From: Mycolicibacter arupensis
Lineage (GTDB): Bacteria > Actinomycetota > Actinomycetes > Mycobacteriales > Mycobacteriaceae
Assembly: GCF_002086515.1 (NCBI RefSeq)
Contig: NZ_MVHH01000013.1
Span: forward strand, 1 to 64,000
Length of the DNA stretch: 64,000 bases
Direction of reading: 5' to 3'
Positions 18,586-28,422 of the stretch are shown here, one piece after another. Positions within the stretch are counted from its first letter, which is position 1. Each line of letters starts with the position of its first letter. Below the pieces are notes generated by a model. It saw nothing but the letters and a program-made list of their open reading frames with translations, ran no database searches and was not told where the DNA came from. The position numbers and the translations under genes were made by a program.

Positions 18586-19061
18586 GCTGGCTCACCAGGA
18601 TCCTCGGGCTGGGCCGTGTCACCGAACCTGCCGGCACCCTGCCACCGGCCGCCACCGATCAGCCGACCGGTGTGGCGGGGTCGTTGCAGATCCGCCACGT
18701 CGACGCCGGTTCCTGCAATGGCTGTGAGATCGAGATCTCCGGGGCGTTCGGACCGGTCTACGACGCCGAGCGGTTCGGCGCCCGGCTGGTGGCCTCGCCG
18801 CGGCACGCCGACGCCCTCCTGGTCACCGGTGTGGTCACCCGCAACATGGCCGAACCGCTGCGCAACACCCTGGAGGCCACCCCACAGCCCCGCACGGTGA
18901 TCGCCTGCGGAGACTGCGCACTCAACCGCGGAGTGTTCACGCAGGCATACGGGGCGGTCGGCGCAGTCGGCGAGATCGTCCCGGTCGACGTCGAGATCCC
19001 CGGCTGTCCGCCCACGCCCGAGACGATTCTCGCTGCGTTGCGCTCGGTGACCGGCAGGTGA
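18582..19061 (+). CDS. [4Fe-4S] small subunit, NuoB/HyfI-like (Rv0082-like)
   Basis: A 159-residue complex-I 20-kDa-type subunit. Cysteines suited to one [4Fe-4S] cluster are kept: C45 and C48 (SCNGCE), C112 (GDC) and C142 (PGCPP). It should sit against the large subunit and carry the terminal Fe-S cluster of the peripheral arm. It overlaps its neighbours by 4 bases at each end. No other Fe-S subunit is encoded in the block. Confidence 0.85.
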   Translation: MSWLTRILGLGRVTEPAGTLPPAATDQPTGVAGSLQIRHVDAGSCNGCEIEISGAFGPVYDAERFGARLVASPRHADALLVTGVVTRNMAEPLRNTLEATPQPRTVIACGDCALNRGVFTQAYGAVGAVGEIVPVDVEIPGCPPTPETILAALRSVTGR

Positions 19062-21013
19062 GCGCCCTGGAGATCGCTGCGCCCGAGACATCGCACCGGC
19101 GGGGGGTGGCAGCGACCCTCAGCGGTGCCGCCACAGCCGGGATCGGCGCGGCCGGCGCCGGCCTGGGCCTGACCGGCGTGTTCGGCACACTCCCTGCGAT
19201 CCGTATCGACTGGCTCGTTCCCTTGCTGGGCGTGGTGCTGCGCGTCGACCCGCTCGGCGGGTTCTTCATGGTGCTGACCGGAACGGTGGCCGTGGCGGCC
19301 GGTCTGTACTGGATCGGCTATGCACGTCACGAGCGATACGGAGCGGTTCCCCTACTGGCACTGCCACTGTTCGTCGCCACCCTGCTGGCGGTCCCGGCAG
19401 CGGGCTCGGTGACCACGTTTCTGCTCACCTGGGAACTGATGGCGCTCACGTCACTGGTGCTGGTGCTCACCGAGCAGCAGCGCAGCGAAGTTCGGGCCGC
19501 CGCGCTGATCTATGCGGTGATGACCCAACTGGGCTTTGTGACACTGCTGCTGGGACTGGTGGTGTTGGCAGCCCACGCCGGCGATGAGCTTTCCACCCTC
19601 GGCGGGCTGTCCGACGGGGTACGCAACACGGTGTTCGTCTTGACCCTGATCGGGTTCGGATCCAAAGCCGGCCTGCTCCCGCTGCATGCGTGGCTGCCCA
19701 GGGCACATCCCGAGGCACCGAGCCCCGTCTCGGCGTTGCTCAGTGCCGCCATGGTCAATCTCGGCGTCTACGGAATCATCCGCGTGGACGTGCAACTGCT
19801 CGGTCCGGGCCCACGGTGGTGGGCGTTGACTCTGCTGATCGCCGGTGGCGCGTCGGCGATGTACGGCGTGCTGCAAGCCTCGGTGGCAACCGATCTCAAA
19901 CGGCTGCTTGCGTATTCGACGACGGAGAACATCGGCCTGATCACCCTGGCCCTCGGTGCTGCCATGCTGTTGACGGGCGCCGGCTCACCCGACGCCGCGG
20001 CGGTCGCCGCGGTGGCGGCGTTGCTGCACCTGTTCGCCCACAGCGCGTTCAAGAGCCTCGGCTTCCTGGCTGCCGGTTCGGTGCTGGCCGCCACCGGCCT
20101 GCGCGACCTGGATCGGCTCGGCGGCCTGGCCCGCCGGATGCCGGGCACCACCGCACTATTCGGCATCGCCGCGCTCGGAGCGGCGGGCCTACCGCTGGGG
20201 GCCGGTTTCGTCAGCGAGTGGCTGCTCATCCAGTCGCTGATGCACGCCCGCGCCGACCACGACGTCACGGTCACCCTGGTGACGCCGCTGGCCGTGGCCG
20301 GAGTCGCGTTGACTGCCGGATTGGGGGTTGCCGCCATGGTCAAGGCTTTCGGAATCGGGTTCCTCGCCCGCCCCCGCAGCGACGCCGCCGCGACAGCCCG
20401 CGAAGCCCCCGCCGCGATGCTTGCCGGCATGGGGCTGGCCGCGCTGGCCTGCATGGTGCTGGCCGTCGCGCCGGGCACCATGGGCCCGCTGCTGCACCGG
20501 GTGCTCGATTCACTGCCGGTGTCCGGTCCCGTACCCGAACTCGGTGTGTATCTGCGCATTCCGGGCCTCGACGCATCGATGTCACCCGGCTTGCTGGCCG
20601 CCGCCCTGGCCGCCGCCGTCGTGGTGGTGCTGATGGGTTATCGCTGGCGGGCGCGGCAGCGCCCGAGCGCCGCGGTGGTGCCGCTGTGGGCCTGCGGCGC
20701 GGACGACCTGAGCCCACGGATGCAGTACACCGCGACGTCGTTCGCCCAACCGCTCCAACAGGTCTTCGACGACGTCTTGCGCACCGACACCGCCGTCGAG
20801 GTCACCCGCCAAGCCGCGTCGAGCTACTACGTGGAGCGGATCGACTACCGCGCGCGCGTCGCGGACGTGGTCGAGGACCGCTGGTACGCCCCGATAGTGC
20901 AGGCGGTGGCCGGTGCCGCGCAGCTGGTGCGCCGCGCCCACACCGGCAGCGTGCACCTCTACCTGGCCTACGGCGCCGTCGGCGTGCTGATAGCGATGGT
21001 GGTGGCCCGATGA
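19058..21013 (+). CDS. Proton-translocating membrane subunit, NuoL/HyfB-like (Rv0083-like)
   Basis: A 651-residue polytopic protein of the NADH:quinone antiporter (proton_antipo_M) family. The core includes [38 protein letters not shown] and [18 protein letters not shown], the typical helices with the Lys and Glu used for ion pumping. The C-terminal domain is soluble or amphipathic. GTG start at 19058 overlapping the previous gene by 4 bases. Expected role: ion pumping in an energy-converting membrane complex. Confidence 0.88.
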   Translation: MSALEIAAPETSHRRGVAATLSGAATAGIGAAGAGLGLTGVFGTLPAIRIDWLVPLLGVVLRVDPLGGFFMVLTGTVAVAAGLYWIGYARHERYGAVPLLALPLFVATLLAVPAAGSVTTFLLTWELMALTSLVLVLTEQQRSEVRAAALIYAVMTQLGFVTLLLGLVVLAAHAGDELSTLGGLSDGVRNTVFVLTLIGFGSKAGLLPLHAWLPRAHPEAPSPVSALLSAAMVNLGVYGIIRVDVQLLGPGPRWWALTLLIAGGASAMYGVLQASVATDLKRLLAYSTTENIGLITLALGAAMLLTGAGSPDAAAVAAVAALLHLFAHSAFKSLGFLAAGSVLAATGLRDLDRLGGLARRMPGTTALFGIAALGAAGLPLGAGFVSEWLLIQSLMHARADHDVTVTLVTPLAVAGVALTAGLGVAAMVKAFGIGFLARPRSDAAATAREAPAAMLAGMGLAALACMVLAVAPGTMGPLLHRVLDSLPVSGPVPELGVYLRIPGLDASMSPGLLAAALAAAVVVVLMGYRWRARQRPSAAVVPLWACGADDLSPRMQYTATSFAQPLQQVFDDVLRTDTAVEVTRQAASSYYVERIDYRARVADVVEDRWYAPIVQAVAGAAQLVRRAHTGSVHLYLAYGAVGVLIAMVVAR

Positions 21014-21972
21014 ACGCGGTGCTCCTGCTGGCGGGATTCGTACAGGTTGTGGGCGTGATCATCGGCGCCCCCCTGGTCATCGGGCTGATGCGCCAGGTGC
21101 GGGCCCGCGCCGAAGGCCGTGTGGGTGCCGGCATCGGGCAGCCCTGGCGCGACATCCGCAAGCTGTTGGGCAAGCAGAACCTCAAGCCCCGCGGCACCAC
21201 CTGGGTGTTCGCCGCGGCCCCGGCCGTTCTCGCGGCCACCACGTTGGTCATCGTCGCCGCCGCTCCCCTGGTGGCCACCGGATCGCCGCTGGACCCGGTG
21301 GCCGACCTGATCACCGTCGTGGGCCTGCTGTTTCTGGGCACCGTGGCCCTCACCCTGGCCGGTATCGACACCGCTACGGCTTTCGGCGGGATGGGTGCGA
21401 GCCGCGAGATCACCATCGCAGCACTGGTGGAGCCGACCATCCTGGTCGCCGTGTTCGCACTGTCGATCCCAGCCAACTCCGCCAATCTGGGCGCGATCGT
21501 CAGCACCACCAGCCAGCACCCCGGCCAGGTTGTCTCGCTCGCCAGCGCGTTGGCGTTCGTCGCGCTGGTCATTGTGATCGTCGCCGAGACCGGCCGGCTA
21601 CCGGTCGACAACCCGTCCACCCACCTGGAGCTGACGATGGTGCACGAGGCGATGGTGCTCGAATACGCCGGCCCGAAGCTGGCGCTGGTGGAATGGGCCG
21701 GCGGTATGCGGCTGACCGTGCTGCTGGCCCTGCTGGCGAACCTGTTCGCTCCGTGGGGCATCGCCGGCACAGATCCCGGTCTGTTGGACGTGGTCATCGG
21801 CACCACCGCGATCGGCCTCAAGGTGGCCCTCCTGGCCGCCGCGATGGCCACGGCCGAGGTGTTCCTGGCCAAGCTGCGCCTGTTCCGGGTGCCCGAACTG
21901 CTGGCGGGATCCTTCGTCCTAGCCCTGCTCGCGGTGACCGCGGCGAACTTCTTCACGGGGGCGGGCGCGTGA
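21010..21972 (+). CDS. hycD: Membrane anchor subunit HycD/NuoH-like (Rv0084-like)
   Basis: 320 residues with about eight hydrophobic helices. Complex-I NuoH/HycD signatures are visible: [38 protein letters not shown] and LFAPWG. This subunit joins the peripheral arm to the pump modules. The ATG at 21010 overlaps the upstream stop by 4 bases (ATGA), which decides the start although the frame is open far upstream. Confidence 0.88.
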   Translation: MNAVLLLAGFVQVVGVIIGAPLVIGLMRQVRARAEGRVGAGIGQPWRDIRKLLGKQNLKPRGTTWVFAAAPAVLAATTLVIVAAAPLVATGSPLDPVADLITVVGLLFLGTVALTLAGIDTATAFGGMGASREITIAALVEPTILVAVFALSIPANSANLGAIVSTTSQHPGQVVSLASALAFVALVIVIVAETGRLPVDNPSTHLELTMVHEAMVLEYAGPKLALVEWAGGMRLTVLLALLANLFAPWGIAGTDPGLLDVVIGTTAIGLKVALLAAAMATAEVFLAKLRLFRVPELLAGSFVLALLAVTAANFFTGAGA

Positions 21973-22625
21973 ACTACGTCAACTTGCTGGATCTGGCTGC
22001 CGGCGGCGTCTTGCTGGCCGCGGTGCTGGCCGTCTGGCACCGCGATCTATCCGTGGTCGTGCGCCGGCTGCTGGTTGCCCAAGGCGTTGCGCTGGCCGCT
22101 ATCCCGGTGATTCGTGGTCTGCACGACCATGACCGGGCCCTGCTCGCGGTCGGCCTCGGGGTGCTGACGGTGCGTGCCGTGCTGCTGCCGTGGCTGTTGA
22201 ACCGAGCGTTGGGGGCTGAGCGGCAAGAACGCCGCGAATCCGCTCCCCTGGTCAGCACCACCGCATCGCTGCTGATGGTCACCGCGCTGGTGGTCACGGC
22301 ATTCACCATCGCCCAGCCCGTGATCGCGCTGGCCCCCAGCACCGCCACCAATGCCGCACCGGCCGCCCTTGCAACCGTGCTGATCGCACTGTTCATCATG
22401 GCGACGCGCCGCCACGCGATCTCGCAGGTGGTCGGGTTGTTGATGCTGGACAACGGGATCGCCGCGACCGCGTTCCTGCTGACCGCCGGTGTACCGCTGA
22501 TCGTCGAGCTTGGGGCCTCCCTGGACGTGCTGTTCGTGTTGATCGTGCTCGGGGTCCTCACCGGACAGCTACGCAAGGCTTTCGGCGGCGTCGACCTGGA
22601 TCTGCTGCGGGAGTTGCGCGACTGA
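21969..22625 (+). CDS. hycP: Membrane subunit HyfE/NuoK-like (Rv0085, HycP-like)
   Basis: 218 residues from GTG 21969, almost entirely hydrophobic (about six to seven helices). The HyfE-type segment is [18 protein letters not shown], with an acidic residue in [13 protein letters not shown]. It is the NuoK-equivalent ion channel component. Overlaps at both ends with neighbours are 1-4 bases. Confidence 0.85.
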   Translation: MNYVNLLDLAAGGVLLAAVLAVWHRDLSVVVRRLLVAQGVALAAIPVIRGLHDHDRALLAVGLGVLTVRAVLLPWLLNRALGAERQERRESAPLVSTTASLLMVTALVVTAFTIAQPVIALAPSTATNAAPAALATVLIALFIMATRRHAISQVVGLLMLDNGIAATAFLLTAGVPLIVELGASLDVLFVLIVLGVLTGQLRKAFGGVDLDLLRELRD

Positions 22626-24091
22626 TGACACCACTGATTCTGCTTCCACTGCTGGCGCCGGCTATGGCGTCGGCGTGTTCGGTGGTTCTCGGCGGGCGAC
22701 GGTTGAGTGCTGCCGTCACGTTGATGGCCGCGCTGACCATCCTGGGGTGCGGGGTTGCTCTGGGCTTTCAGCTCGGCGACCACGCACAGCTGGCACTGAA
22801 CGGTCTGCTGCGTGCCGACGCGCTCTCGGCCACCATGCTGATCGTGATCGGTGTGGTCGGCAGCCTGGCAACATGGGCGAGCATCGGCTACATCGATGCC
22901 GAACTGGCACAAGGACACACCGACGAACGCGGCGCCCGCCTGTACGCCATCCTGACTCCAGCGTTCCTGGCCGCCATGGCTCTTGCCGTCTCGGCCAACA
23001 ACATCGGCGTCGTGTGGATTGCGGTCGAAGCCACCACCGTGGTGACCGCGTTCCTGGTCGGGCACCGCCGCAGCCGGGCCGCCCTGGAGGCCACCTGGAA
23101 ATACGTCATGGTGTGCTCGGTGGGCATCACCATCGCCTTCCTGGGGACGGTGTTGTTGCACTTTGCCGCATTGCACGCCGGTGCCGGCAGCGAGGACGCA
23201 TTGGATCTCGATGTGCTGGCTGCCCATGCCGGTGGACTCGACCCCGCGGTGACCAGGTTGGCCGGCGCGCTGCTGCTGATCGGCTATGGCGCCAAGATGG
23301 GGCTGGCGCCCTTCCACACCTGGCTCGCGGACGCCCACAGTCAGGCCCCGGCGCCGGTCTCGGCGCTGATGAGCGGGGTATTGCTGTCCGTCGCGTTCTC
23401 GGTGCTCATCCGGATCAAGCCGATCATCGACGTGGCGGTGGGTCCGGAGTTCCTCAGGGCGGCACTGTTGGCCGCCGGGTTGACCACGCTGGTGATCGCG
23501 GCGCTGTTGCTCACCGTCACCGGTGATCTCAAGCGCATGCTGGCCTACTCCTCGATGGAAACCATGGGCCTGATCGCCGTCGCTGCGGCGGCCGGAACCC
23601 AGCTGGCGATCGCGGCACTCCTGCTGCACGTCACGGCTCACGGTGTCGGCAAGACGGTGCTGTTCCTGGCCGGCGGCCAGCTGCAGGCCGCCCACGGCAC
23701 GACGACCATCCGCGAGATAACCGCGGTCCTGGGCAGGTCACGGCTGATCGGCGGCGCGTTTGCGGCCGGCATGGTGGTTCTGCTTGGCCTGCCGCCGTTC
23801 GCGATGTTCGCCAGCGAGGTGGTCATAGCGATCTCGCTGGCTGACGCGCGGCTGTCGTGGGCGCTCGGCGTCGCGCTGGTGGCGCTGGTGGTGGCGTTCG
23901 CCGCACTGCTGCGCAACTCCGGTCGGATACTGCTGGGCACCCCGAGTCCCGACAGCCCCGCTATCGGCGTGCCGATGACGGTTGCGGGCGCCCTGATCGC
24001 CGGCGTTGCGCTGTCGCTGGCCCTGGGCATCACCGCTGGTCCGCTGTCGAATCTGTTCTCCGCCGCAGCAAGCCAACTCGGAGTCCGCTGA
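22625..24091 (+). CDS. hycQ: Proton-translocating membrane subunit HyfF/NuoN-like (Rv0086, HycQ-like)
   Basis: 488 residues, about 14 hydrophobic helices, proton_antipo_M family. Conserved segments include VAVEATTVVTAFLVGHRR, LAPFHTWLADAHSQAPAPVSALMSG and TGDLKRMLAYSSMETMGL. The start ATG shares its A with the previous stop (TGATG). It is the second antiporter-like module of the complex, so two pump subunits are present. Confidence 0.88.
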   Translation: MTPLILLPLLAPAMASACSVVLGGRRLSAAVTLMAALTILGCGVALGFQLGDHAQLALNGLLRADALSATMLIVIGVVGSLATWASIGYIDAELAQGHTDERGARLYAILTPAFLAAMALAVSANNIGVVWIAVEATTVVTAFLVGHRRSRAALEATWKYVMVCSVGITIAFLGTVLLHFAALHAGAGSEDALDLDVLAAHAGGLDPAVTRLAGALLLIGYGAKMGLAPFHTWLADAHSQAPAPVSALMSGVLLSVAFSVLIRIKPIIDVAVGPEFLRAALLAAGLTTLVIAALLLTVTGDLKRMLAYSSMETMGLIAVAAAAGTQLAIAALLLHVTAHGVGKTVLFLAGGQLQAAHGTTTIREITAVLGRSRLIGGAFAAGMVVLLGLPPFAMFASEVVIAISLADARLSWALGVALVALVVAFAALLRNSGRILLGTPSPDSPAIGVPMTVAGALIAGVALSLALGITAGPLSNLFSAAASQLGVR

Positions 24092-25569
24092 TGAGCCCGA
24101 TCACCCATGCCCAGCAGATCACCGAGGCCGAACTCATCGGGACGGTCACGGGCCTGCTCACCGAGGGGTTCCGGTTGGCTCTGGTCGCCGCCCACGACGA
24201 CGGCGACAGTCTGCGAGTGGTGTACCTGTTCGTGGCGGGCCATCCAGACCGCCGCACCGAGCTGACGCTGACGGTTCCGGCGGACAACCCGACGATCCCG
24301 TCCTTGGCCGGATTGTCTTTCCAGGCGGGCAGATTCGAGCGCGAAATACTCGACCTCTACGGGATCACCCCGGTCGGCCACCCGCAGCCACGCCGCCTGG
24401 TGCGGCACGCACATTGGCCTCAGGACTGGCACCCGATGCGCAACGATGCCGGCGCCCCCGGCGAATTCATTGCGACCGAACATTTTCCGTTCCTTTCCGT
24501 GGACGGCACCGGGGTGTACGAGATTCCCGTCGGACCGGTGCACGCCGGCCTGATCGAGCCCGGTCACTTCCGGTTCTCGGTGGTCGGCGAATCGATCCTG
24601 CGACTCAAGGCGCGGCTATGGTTCGTGCACCGCGGCGTCGAACGACTGTTTCAGGGCCGCGATGCTGCAGCAGCAGTCGATCTCGCCGAACGAATCAGCG
24701 GCGACACCTCCGCCGGGCACGCGCTCGCCCACAGCCTGGCCGTCGAAGAAGCCCTGGGGGTCGAGCTGGAAGAACCAGTTCATCGGCTGCGCGCGTTACT
24801 GATCGAGCTGGAGCGCCTGTACAACCACGCCGCCGACCTGGGCGCGCTGGCCAACGATGTGGGCTTCGGACTGGCCAACGCACACGCCCAGCGGGTCCGC
24901 GAACTTGTGTTGCGCATCAATGCGCAGGTGACCGGCCATCGGCTGCTGCGAGGGGCGATCAGCCCCGGCGGCGTTGCGCTGCAAGCACTCCCCGACGCCG
25001 ATCGATTGCAGGAGCTCGCTGATGACGTCGCGGAGATCGCCGAACTGACATTGGGAAACTCGGTGATCTACGACCGGTTCGCCGGCACCTCCGTTCTCCA
25101 CCGCGACGACGCCGTCGCGATGGGCACCCTGGGCTATGTCGCTCGGGCCAGCGGAATCGTCACCGATGCCCGGCTCGATCACCCCACCGTGGACCTCCCG
25201 ATCACCGAGGTGACCGCGACCGCTGGTGACGTGCTCGCGCGCTACACCGTTCGCCGCGATGAGTTCGCGGCCTCGGTAGCCCTGTGTCGCAACATCATCG
25301 ACGGCCACCACGGACCGCTGGAGGTCCGCACTCAGCTTCCCGCGCCGGCCTCGCCATGTCGTGGGGTGGGCATCGTGGAGGGCTGGCGGGGCGCCATTGT
25401 GCACCGCGTCGAGATAGCGGGCGGCGGCATGATCAGCCGCGCCAAGATCGTCGATCCGTCGTGGTTCAACTGGCCGGCCCTGCCGGTCGCGATGGCAGAA
25501 ACCATCGTGCCGGACTTTCCCCTGACGAATAAGAGCTTCAACCTGTCCTATGCGGGAAACGACCTATAG
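24091..25569 (+). CDS. hycE: HycE-like large subunit lacking Ni-Fe ligands (Rv0087-like)
   Basis: 492 residues: an N-terminal NuoC-like domain (GRFEREILDLYGI at 80-92) fused to a NuoD/hydrogenase-large-subunit domain. In true [NiFe] hydrogenases four Cys in two C-x2-C motifs hold the metal. Here the first site reads RISGDTSAGH (201-210) and the C-terminal site is KSFNLSYAGND. The whole protein has only two Cys (CRN and CRG). It therefore cannot bind Ni-Fe in the usual way and fits the energy-converting-hydrogenase-related (Ehr) type. ATGA overlap with hycQ sets the start. Confidence 0.88.
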   Translation: MSPITHAQQITEAELIGTVTGLLTEGFRLALVAAHDDGDSLRVVYLFVAGHPDRRTELTLTVPADNPTIPSLAGLSFQAGRFEREILDLYGITPVGHPQPRRLVRHAHWPQDWHPMRNDAGAPGEFIATEHFPFLSVDGTGVYEIPVGPVHAGLIEPGHFRFSVVGESILRLKARLWFVHRGVERLFQGRDAAAAVDLAERISGDTSAGHALAHSLAVEEALGVELEEPVHRLRALLIELERLYNHAADLGALANDVGFGLANAHAQRVRELVLRINAQVTGHRLLRGAISPGGVALQALPDADRLQELADDVAEIAELTLGNSVIYDRFAGTSVLHRDDAVAMGTLGYVARASGIVTDARLDHPTVDLPITEVTATAGDVLARYTVRRDEFAASVALCRNIIDGHHGPLEVRTQLPAPASPCRGVGIVEGWRGAIVHRVEIAGGGMISRAKIVDPSWFNWPALPVAMAETIVPDFPLTNKSFNLSYAGNDL

Positions 25570-25591
25570 CTGCTTGCCGCAGACACCTTGT

Positions 25592-25610
25592 ATGTCAGGA
25601 TGTTTGACAT
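25592..25610. promoter_or_regulatory. Palindromic operator at the marR start
   Basis: ATGTCA-N7-TGACAT, a perfect 6-base inverted repeat (25592-25597 and 25605-25610) overlapping the start codon and the AGGA/CAGGAT element. This is the expected placement for an autoregulatory MarR site. Confidence 0.5.
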
Positions 25611-26028
25611 GGGTGATGTGGACGGCGCTCCGCTGGGTTATTTGCTGTATCGGGTCAGCTCGGCACTGCGCCCCCAGGTGACCGCGGTACTGGGACCGCT
25701 GGGACTGACCTTGCCCGAATTCGTCTGCATGAGGGTCCTCTCGCTGCGACCGGGGCTGTCCAGCGCGGAGTTGGCCCGCCATGCCGGCGTCACCCCGCAG
25801 GCCATGAACACGGTATTGCACCGGTTGGAGAGCCGCGGTGCGGTGAGCCGCCCGGATACGGTGCCCTCAGGGCGCGCATTGCCAGCGACATTGACCGCGC
25901 CAGGCCGAGACCTGCTGAGCCAAGCAGAGGAGGCAGTGCGCATTGCCGACGGGCGCGTGTTGGCTGCGCTGAGCGCCGCCGAGCAGCACCGGTTACGGCA
26001 GATGTTGGAACGAATCGGCGCGGAATGA
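25609..26028 (+). CDS. MarR-family regulator (Rv2887-like)
   Basis: A 139-residue winged-helix dimer: PEFVCMRVLSLRPGLSSAELARHAGVTPQ.. contains the helix-turn-helix, followed by VLHRLESRGAVSR and a wing PSGRALPATLT. I prefer the ATG at 25609: AGGA at 25597-25600 precedes it by 8 bases, or a CAGGAT -10 with 7-base spacing would make it leaderless. A TTG at 25588 and an ATG at 25600 are upstream alternatives. It stands between hycE and amiC. The M. tuberculosis orthologue is a repressor tied to drug detoxification. Confidence 0.83.
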   Translation: MGDVDGAPLGYLLYRVSSALRPQVTAVLGPLGLTLPEFVCMRVLSLRPGLSSAELARHAGVTPQAMNTVLHRLESRGAVSRPDTVPSGRALPATLTAPGRDLLSQAEEAVRIADGRVLAALSAAEQHRLRQMLERIGAE

Positions 26029-26053
26029 CCGCTCGGGCAAGCGCACCGAACCG

Positions 26054-27478
26054 TTAGGCCCGCCCGGGGATCGTCGGCCAGGGCTTGGCGGCCTCAAGCT
26101 CGTAGGCCAGTTCCAGCAACCGGGCGTCGCGCCCCAGCGGCGCACTGAACATCATGCCGACCGGCAACCCGGCCGCAGACTCGGCCAAGGGCAACGAGAT
26201 CGCCGGTTCGCCGGTCGCGTTCTGCAGCGGAGTGAACGTCACCCAGCCCATCAGCCGGTCGATGATCTGCTCGTAGTCGGCGGTGGGGTCCAGGTAGCCC
26301 ACCCGAGGAGTCTCCTGCGCCAGCGTGGGCGTGAGGACGACGTCGTAATCGCCGTACAACCGCGAAGTGTGCCGGCGGCGAGCGGCCGCCAGGCGGGCGA
26401 TCGCCAACGGCAGCCGGTGCAGGTTGCGGGTGGCGTGGCGATCCAGCCCCAGGGTGAGATTGTCCAACCGGCTGCGGTCGAAGGTGGGACCGAACATCCG
26501 CCGCCCGCCCCTGACCAAGGCGGTCGCCAGAAACGCCCAGTACAGCAGGAAGTCGTCGGCGAAGTGCTCCGGTACCGGCGGTGCGTCGAGGTATTCGACC
26601 CGATGGCCCAGTTCCTCCAGCAGCGCCGCGGTCTTCCAGGTCAGTTCGCGCATCTCCGCCGAGGTCTCCCGCGCGATCGACTGGGTGACCACTGCCACCC
26701 GCAGGCGCTGGGTACCGGGCGCGCGAACATCACCGATCGGCGGCAGCTTCTTGTTCCGCGAAATCCGTTCCACCTCTGCATAAAAAGCTGCGGTGTCACG
26801 TACGGAGCGGGTGACCACCCCGTTGAAGACGATCCGCACCGGCATGGCTCGAAGGTCCTTGTCCAGCGGAAGCCGGCCCCGCGACGGCTTCAGACCGACC
26901 AGCCCGTTGCAGGCCGCGGGGATGCGGATGGACCCGCCGCCGTCGTTGGCGTGCGCGATCGGGACCGCCCCGGCGGCGACGAAAGCCGCCGATCCCGACG
27001 ACGATGCCCCCGCCGTGTAGTCGGTGTTCCAGGGATTGCGCACCGCACCGATCCGCGGGTGCTCCGCGGCGGCACTGAATCCGAATTCGCTCAACTGCGT
27101 CTTGCCCAGCGCGATCAGCCCCGTACTGAGATACAGGCGGGCGAAATCGCCGTCGGCGGCAGCCGCGTGTGGCAGCCAGGCATCGGTGCCCTGCATGGTC
27201 GGCATCCCAGCTACGTCGACGTTGTCCTTGACGAACGTCGGGATCCCCTGGAAGAAGCCGGAAGACCCCGGCCGCCCGCTCTGCTGGGCCGCCTCGCGGG
27301 CGCGATCGAAGGCCCGGTAGGCCACGCCGTTCAGCTGAGGGTTGACCGCCTCGGTGCGCGCGATCGCAGCGTCGACAAGCTCGGATGCCGAAACCTCACC
27401 GGATCGGAGTCGTTCAACCAGACCCACGGTGTCCGAATCACCGAGTGCGTCATTACCGAATGCGTGCACATGTTGCAT
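26054..27478 (-). CDS. amiC: Amidase AmiC (amidase-signature family)
   Basis: 474 residues. The Ser-cisSer-Lys triad is visible as K84 (VKDNVDV), S159 and S163 (AGASSSGSAAF), followed by NDGGGSIRIPAACNGLVGLKPSRGR. Family members hydrolyse linear amides; the natural substrate is unknown. The ATG at 27478 is preferred because TAGTGT lies 7 bases upstream; the upstream start at 27529 adds 17 unsupported residues. It is convergent with marR, 25 bases apart. Confidence 0.88.
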   Translation of the reverse strand: MQHVHAFGNDALGDSDTVGLVERLRSGEVSASELVDAAIARTEAVNPQLNGVAYRAFDRAREAAQQSGRPGSSGFFQGIPTFVKDNVDVAGMPTMQGTDAWLPHAAAADGDFARLYLSTGLIALGKTQLSEFGFSAAAEHPRIGAVRNPWNTDYTAGASSSGSAAFVAAGAVPIAHANDGGGSIRIPAACNGLVGLKPSRGRLPLDKDLRAMPVRIVFNGVVTRSVRDTAAFYAEVERISRNKKLPPIGDVRAPGTQRLRVAVVTQSIARETSAEMRELTWKTAALLEELGHRVEYLDAPPVPEHFADDFLLYWAFLATALVRGGRRMFGPTFDRSRLDNLTLGLDRHATRNLHRLPLAIARLAAARRRHTSRLYGDYDVVLTPTLAQETPRVGYLDPTADYEQIIDRLMGWVTFTPLQNATGEPAISLPLAESAAGLPVGMMFSAPLGRDARLLELAYELEAAKPWPTIPGRA

Positions 27479-27485
27479 TCCGGTC

Positions 27486-27491
27486 ACACTA
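27486..27491 (-). promoter_or_regulatory. -10 box of leaderless amiC
   Basis: TAGTGT on the minus strand, 7 bases before the amiC ATG. It decides the start. Confidence 0.45.
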
Positions 27492-27545
27492 GCCGACGGC
27501 ACATGCGGTTCCCTACCGACTCGGCCCAAACGAAAATCACCGCCT

Positions 27546-27564
27546 GCGCCCCATTACGGGGCGC
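27546..27564 (-). terminator. Intrinsic terminator of rpsB-tsf
   Basis: Perfect 7-base stem GCGCCCC/GGGGCGC with a 5-base loop, 28 bases past the tsf stop. On the minus strand a T-rich stretch (gattttcgttt) follows about 8 bases later. Confidence 0.55.
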
Positions 27565-27591
27565 CGACGGTGACGTTCGTACGACGGAGAA

Positions 27592-28407
27592 TCAGGCCTG
27601 GCCGACCTCGAACCGCACAAAGCGGGTCACGGTCACACCGGCCTCGTCCAGCAGCGCCTTGACAGTCTTCTTGGAGTCAGACACCGACGACTGGTCGAGC
27701 AGCACGACATCCTTGAAGAAGCCGGTGACCCGACCCTCGACGATCTTGGGCAGGGCGGCCTCGGGCTTGCCCTCCTCCTTGGCCGTCTCCTCGGCGATGC
27801 GACGCTCGTTGGCCACCAGGTCCGCGGGAACGTCATCCCGGGTCAGGTACTTGGCCTTGAGCGCAGCGATCTGCAGCGCCACCGCGTGCGCAGCATCGCG
27901 GTCCGAGCCGGTGTACTCCACCAGCACGCCCACCGCCGGCGGCAGGTCGGAGGCCCGCTTGTGCAGGTAGGTCTCCACGGTGCCGTCGAAGTAGGCGACG
28001 CGGCGCAGTTCCAGCTTCTCGCCGATCTTGGCCGACAGCGCCTCGATCGCCTCGCCGACGGTGCGGTCGCCGGACTTGGCGGCCTTGAGCACCTCGACAT
28101 CGGAGGTCTTTGCCTCCGCGGCGGCCGCGACGACCTCGTCGGCCAGGGCCTTGAATTCGTCGTTCTTGGCGACGAAGTCGGTCTCGGAGTTCAGCTCGAC
28201 CAGCGCGCCGTCCTTGGCGACGACCAGGCCTTCGGCGGTGGCACGCTCGGCGCGCTTGCCGACGTCCTTGGCGCCCTTGATGCGCAGCACCTCGACGGCC
28301 TTGTCGAAGTCGCCGTCACTCTCAGCCAGCGCGTTCTTGCAGTCCATCATGCCGGAGCCGGTGAGTTCCCGAAGCCGCTTGACGTCGGCAGCGGTGTAGT
28401 TCGCCAC
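27592..28407 (-). CDS. tsf: Elongation factor Ts
   Basis: 271 residues; nucleotide exchange factor for EF-Tu. It has the N-terminal UBA-like start [26 protein letters not shown] and the core [20 protein letters not shown] start with AGGAAAGG 8 bases upstream. It follows rpsB by 15 bases, forming the usual rpsB-tsf operon. Confidence 0.97.
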   Translation of the reverse strand: MANYTAADVKRLRELTGSGMMDCKNALAESDGDFDKAVEVLRIKGAKDVGKRAERATAEGLVVAKDGALVELNSETDFVAKNDEFKALADEVVAAAAEAKTSDVEVLKAAKSGDRTVGEAIEALSAKIGEKLELRRVAYFDGTVETYLHKRASDLPPAVGVLVEYTGSDRDAAHAVALQIAALKAKYLTRDDVPADLVANERRIAEETAKEEGKPEAALPKIVEGRVTGFFKDVVLLDQSSVSDSKKTVKALLDEAGVTVTRFVRFEVGQA

Positions 28408-28422
28408 TGTTGTGTGCCTTTC

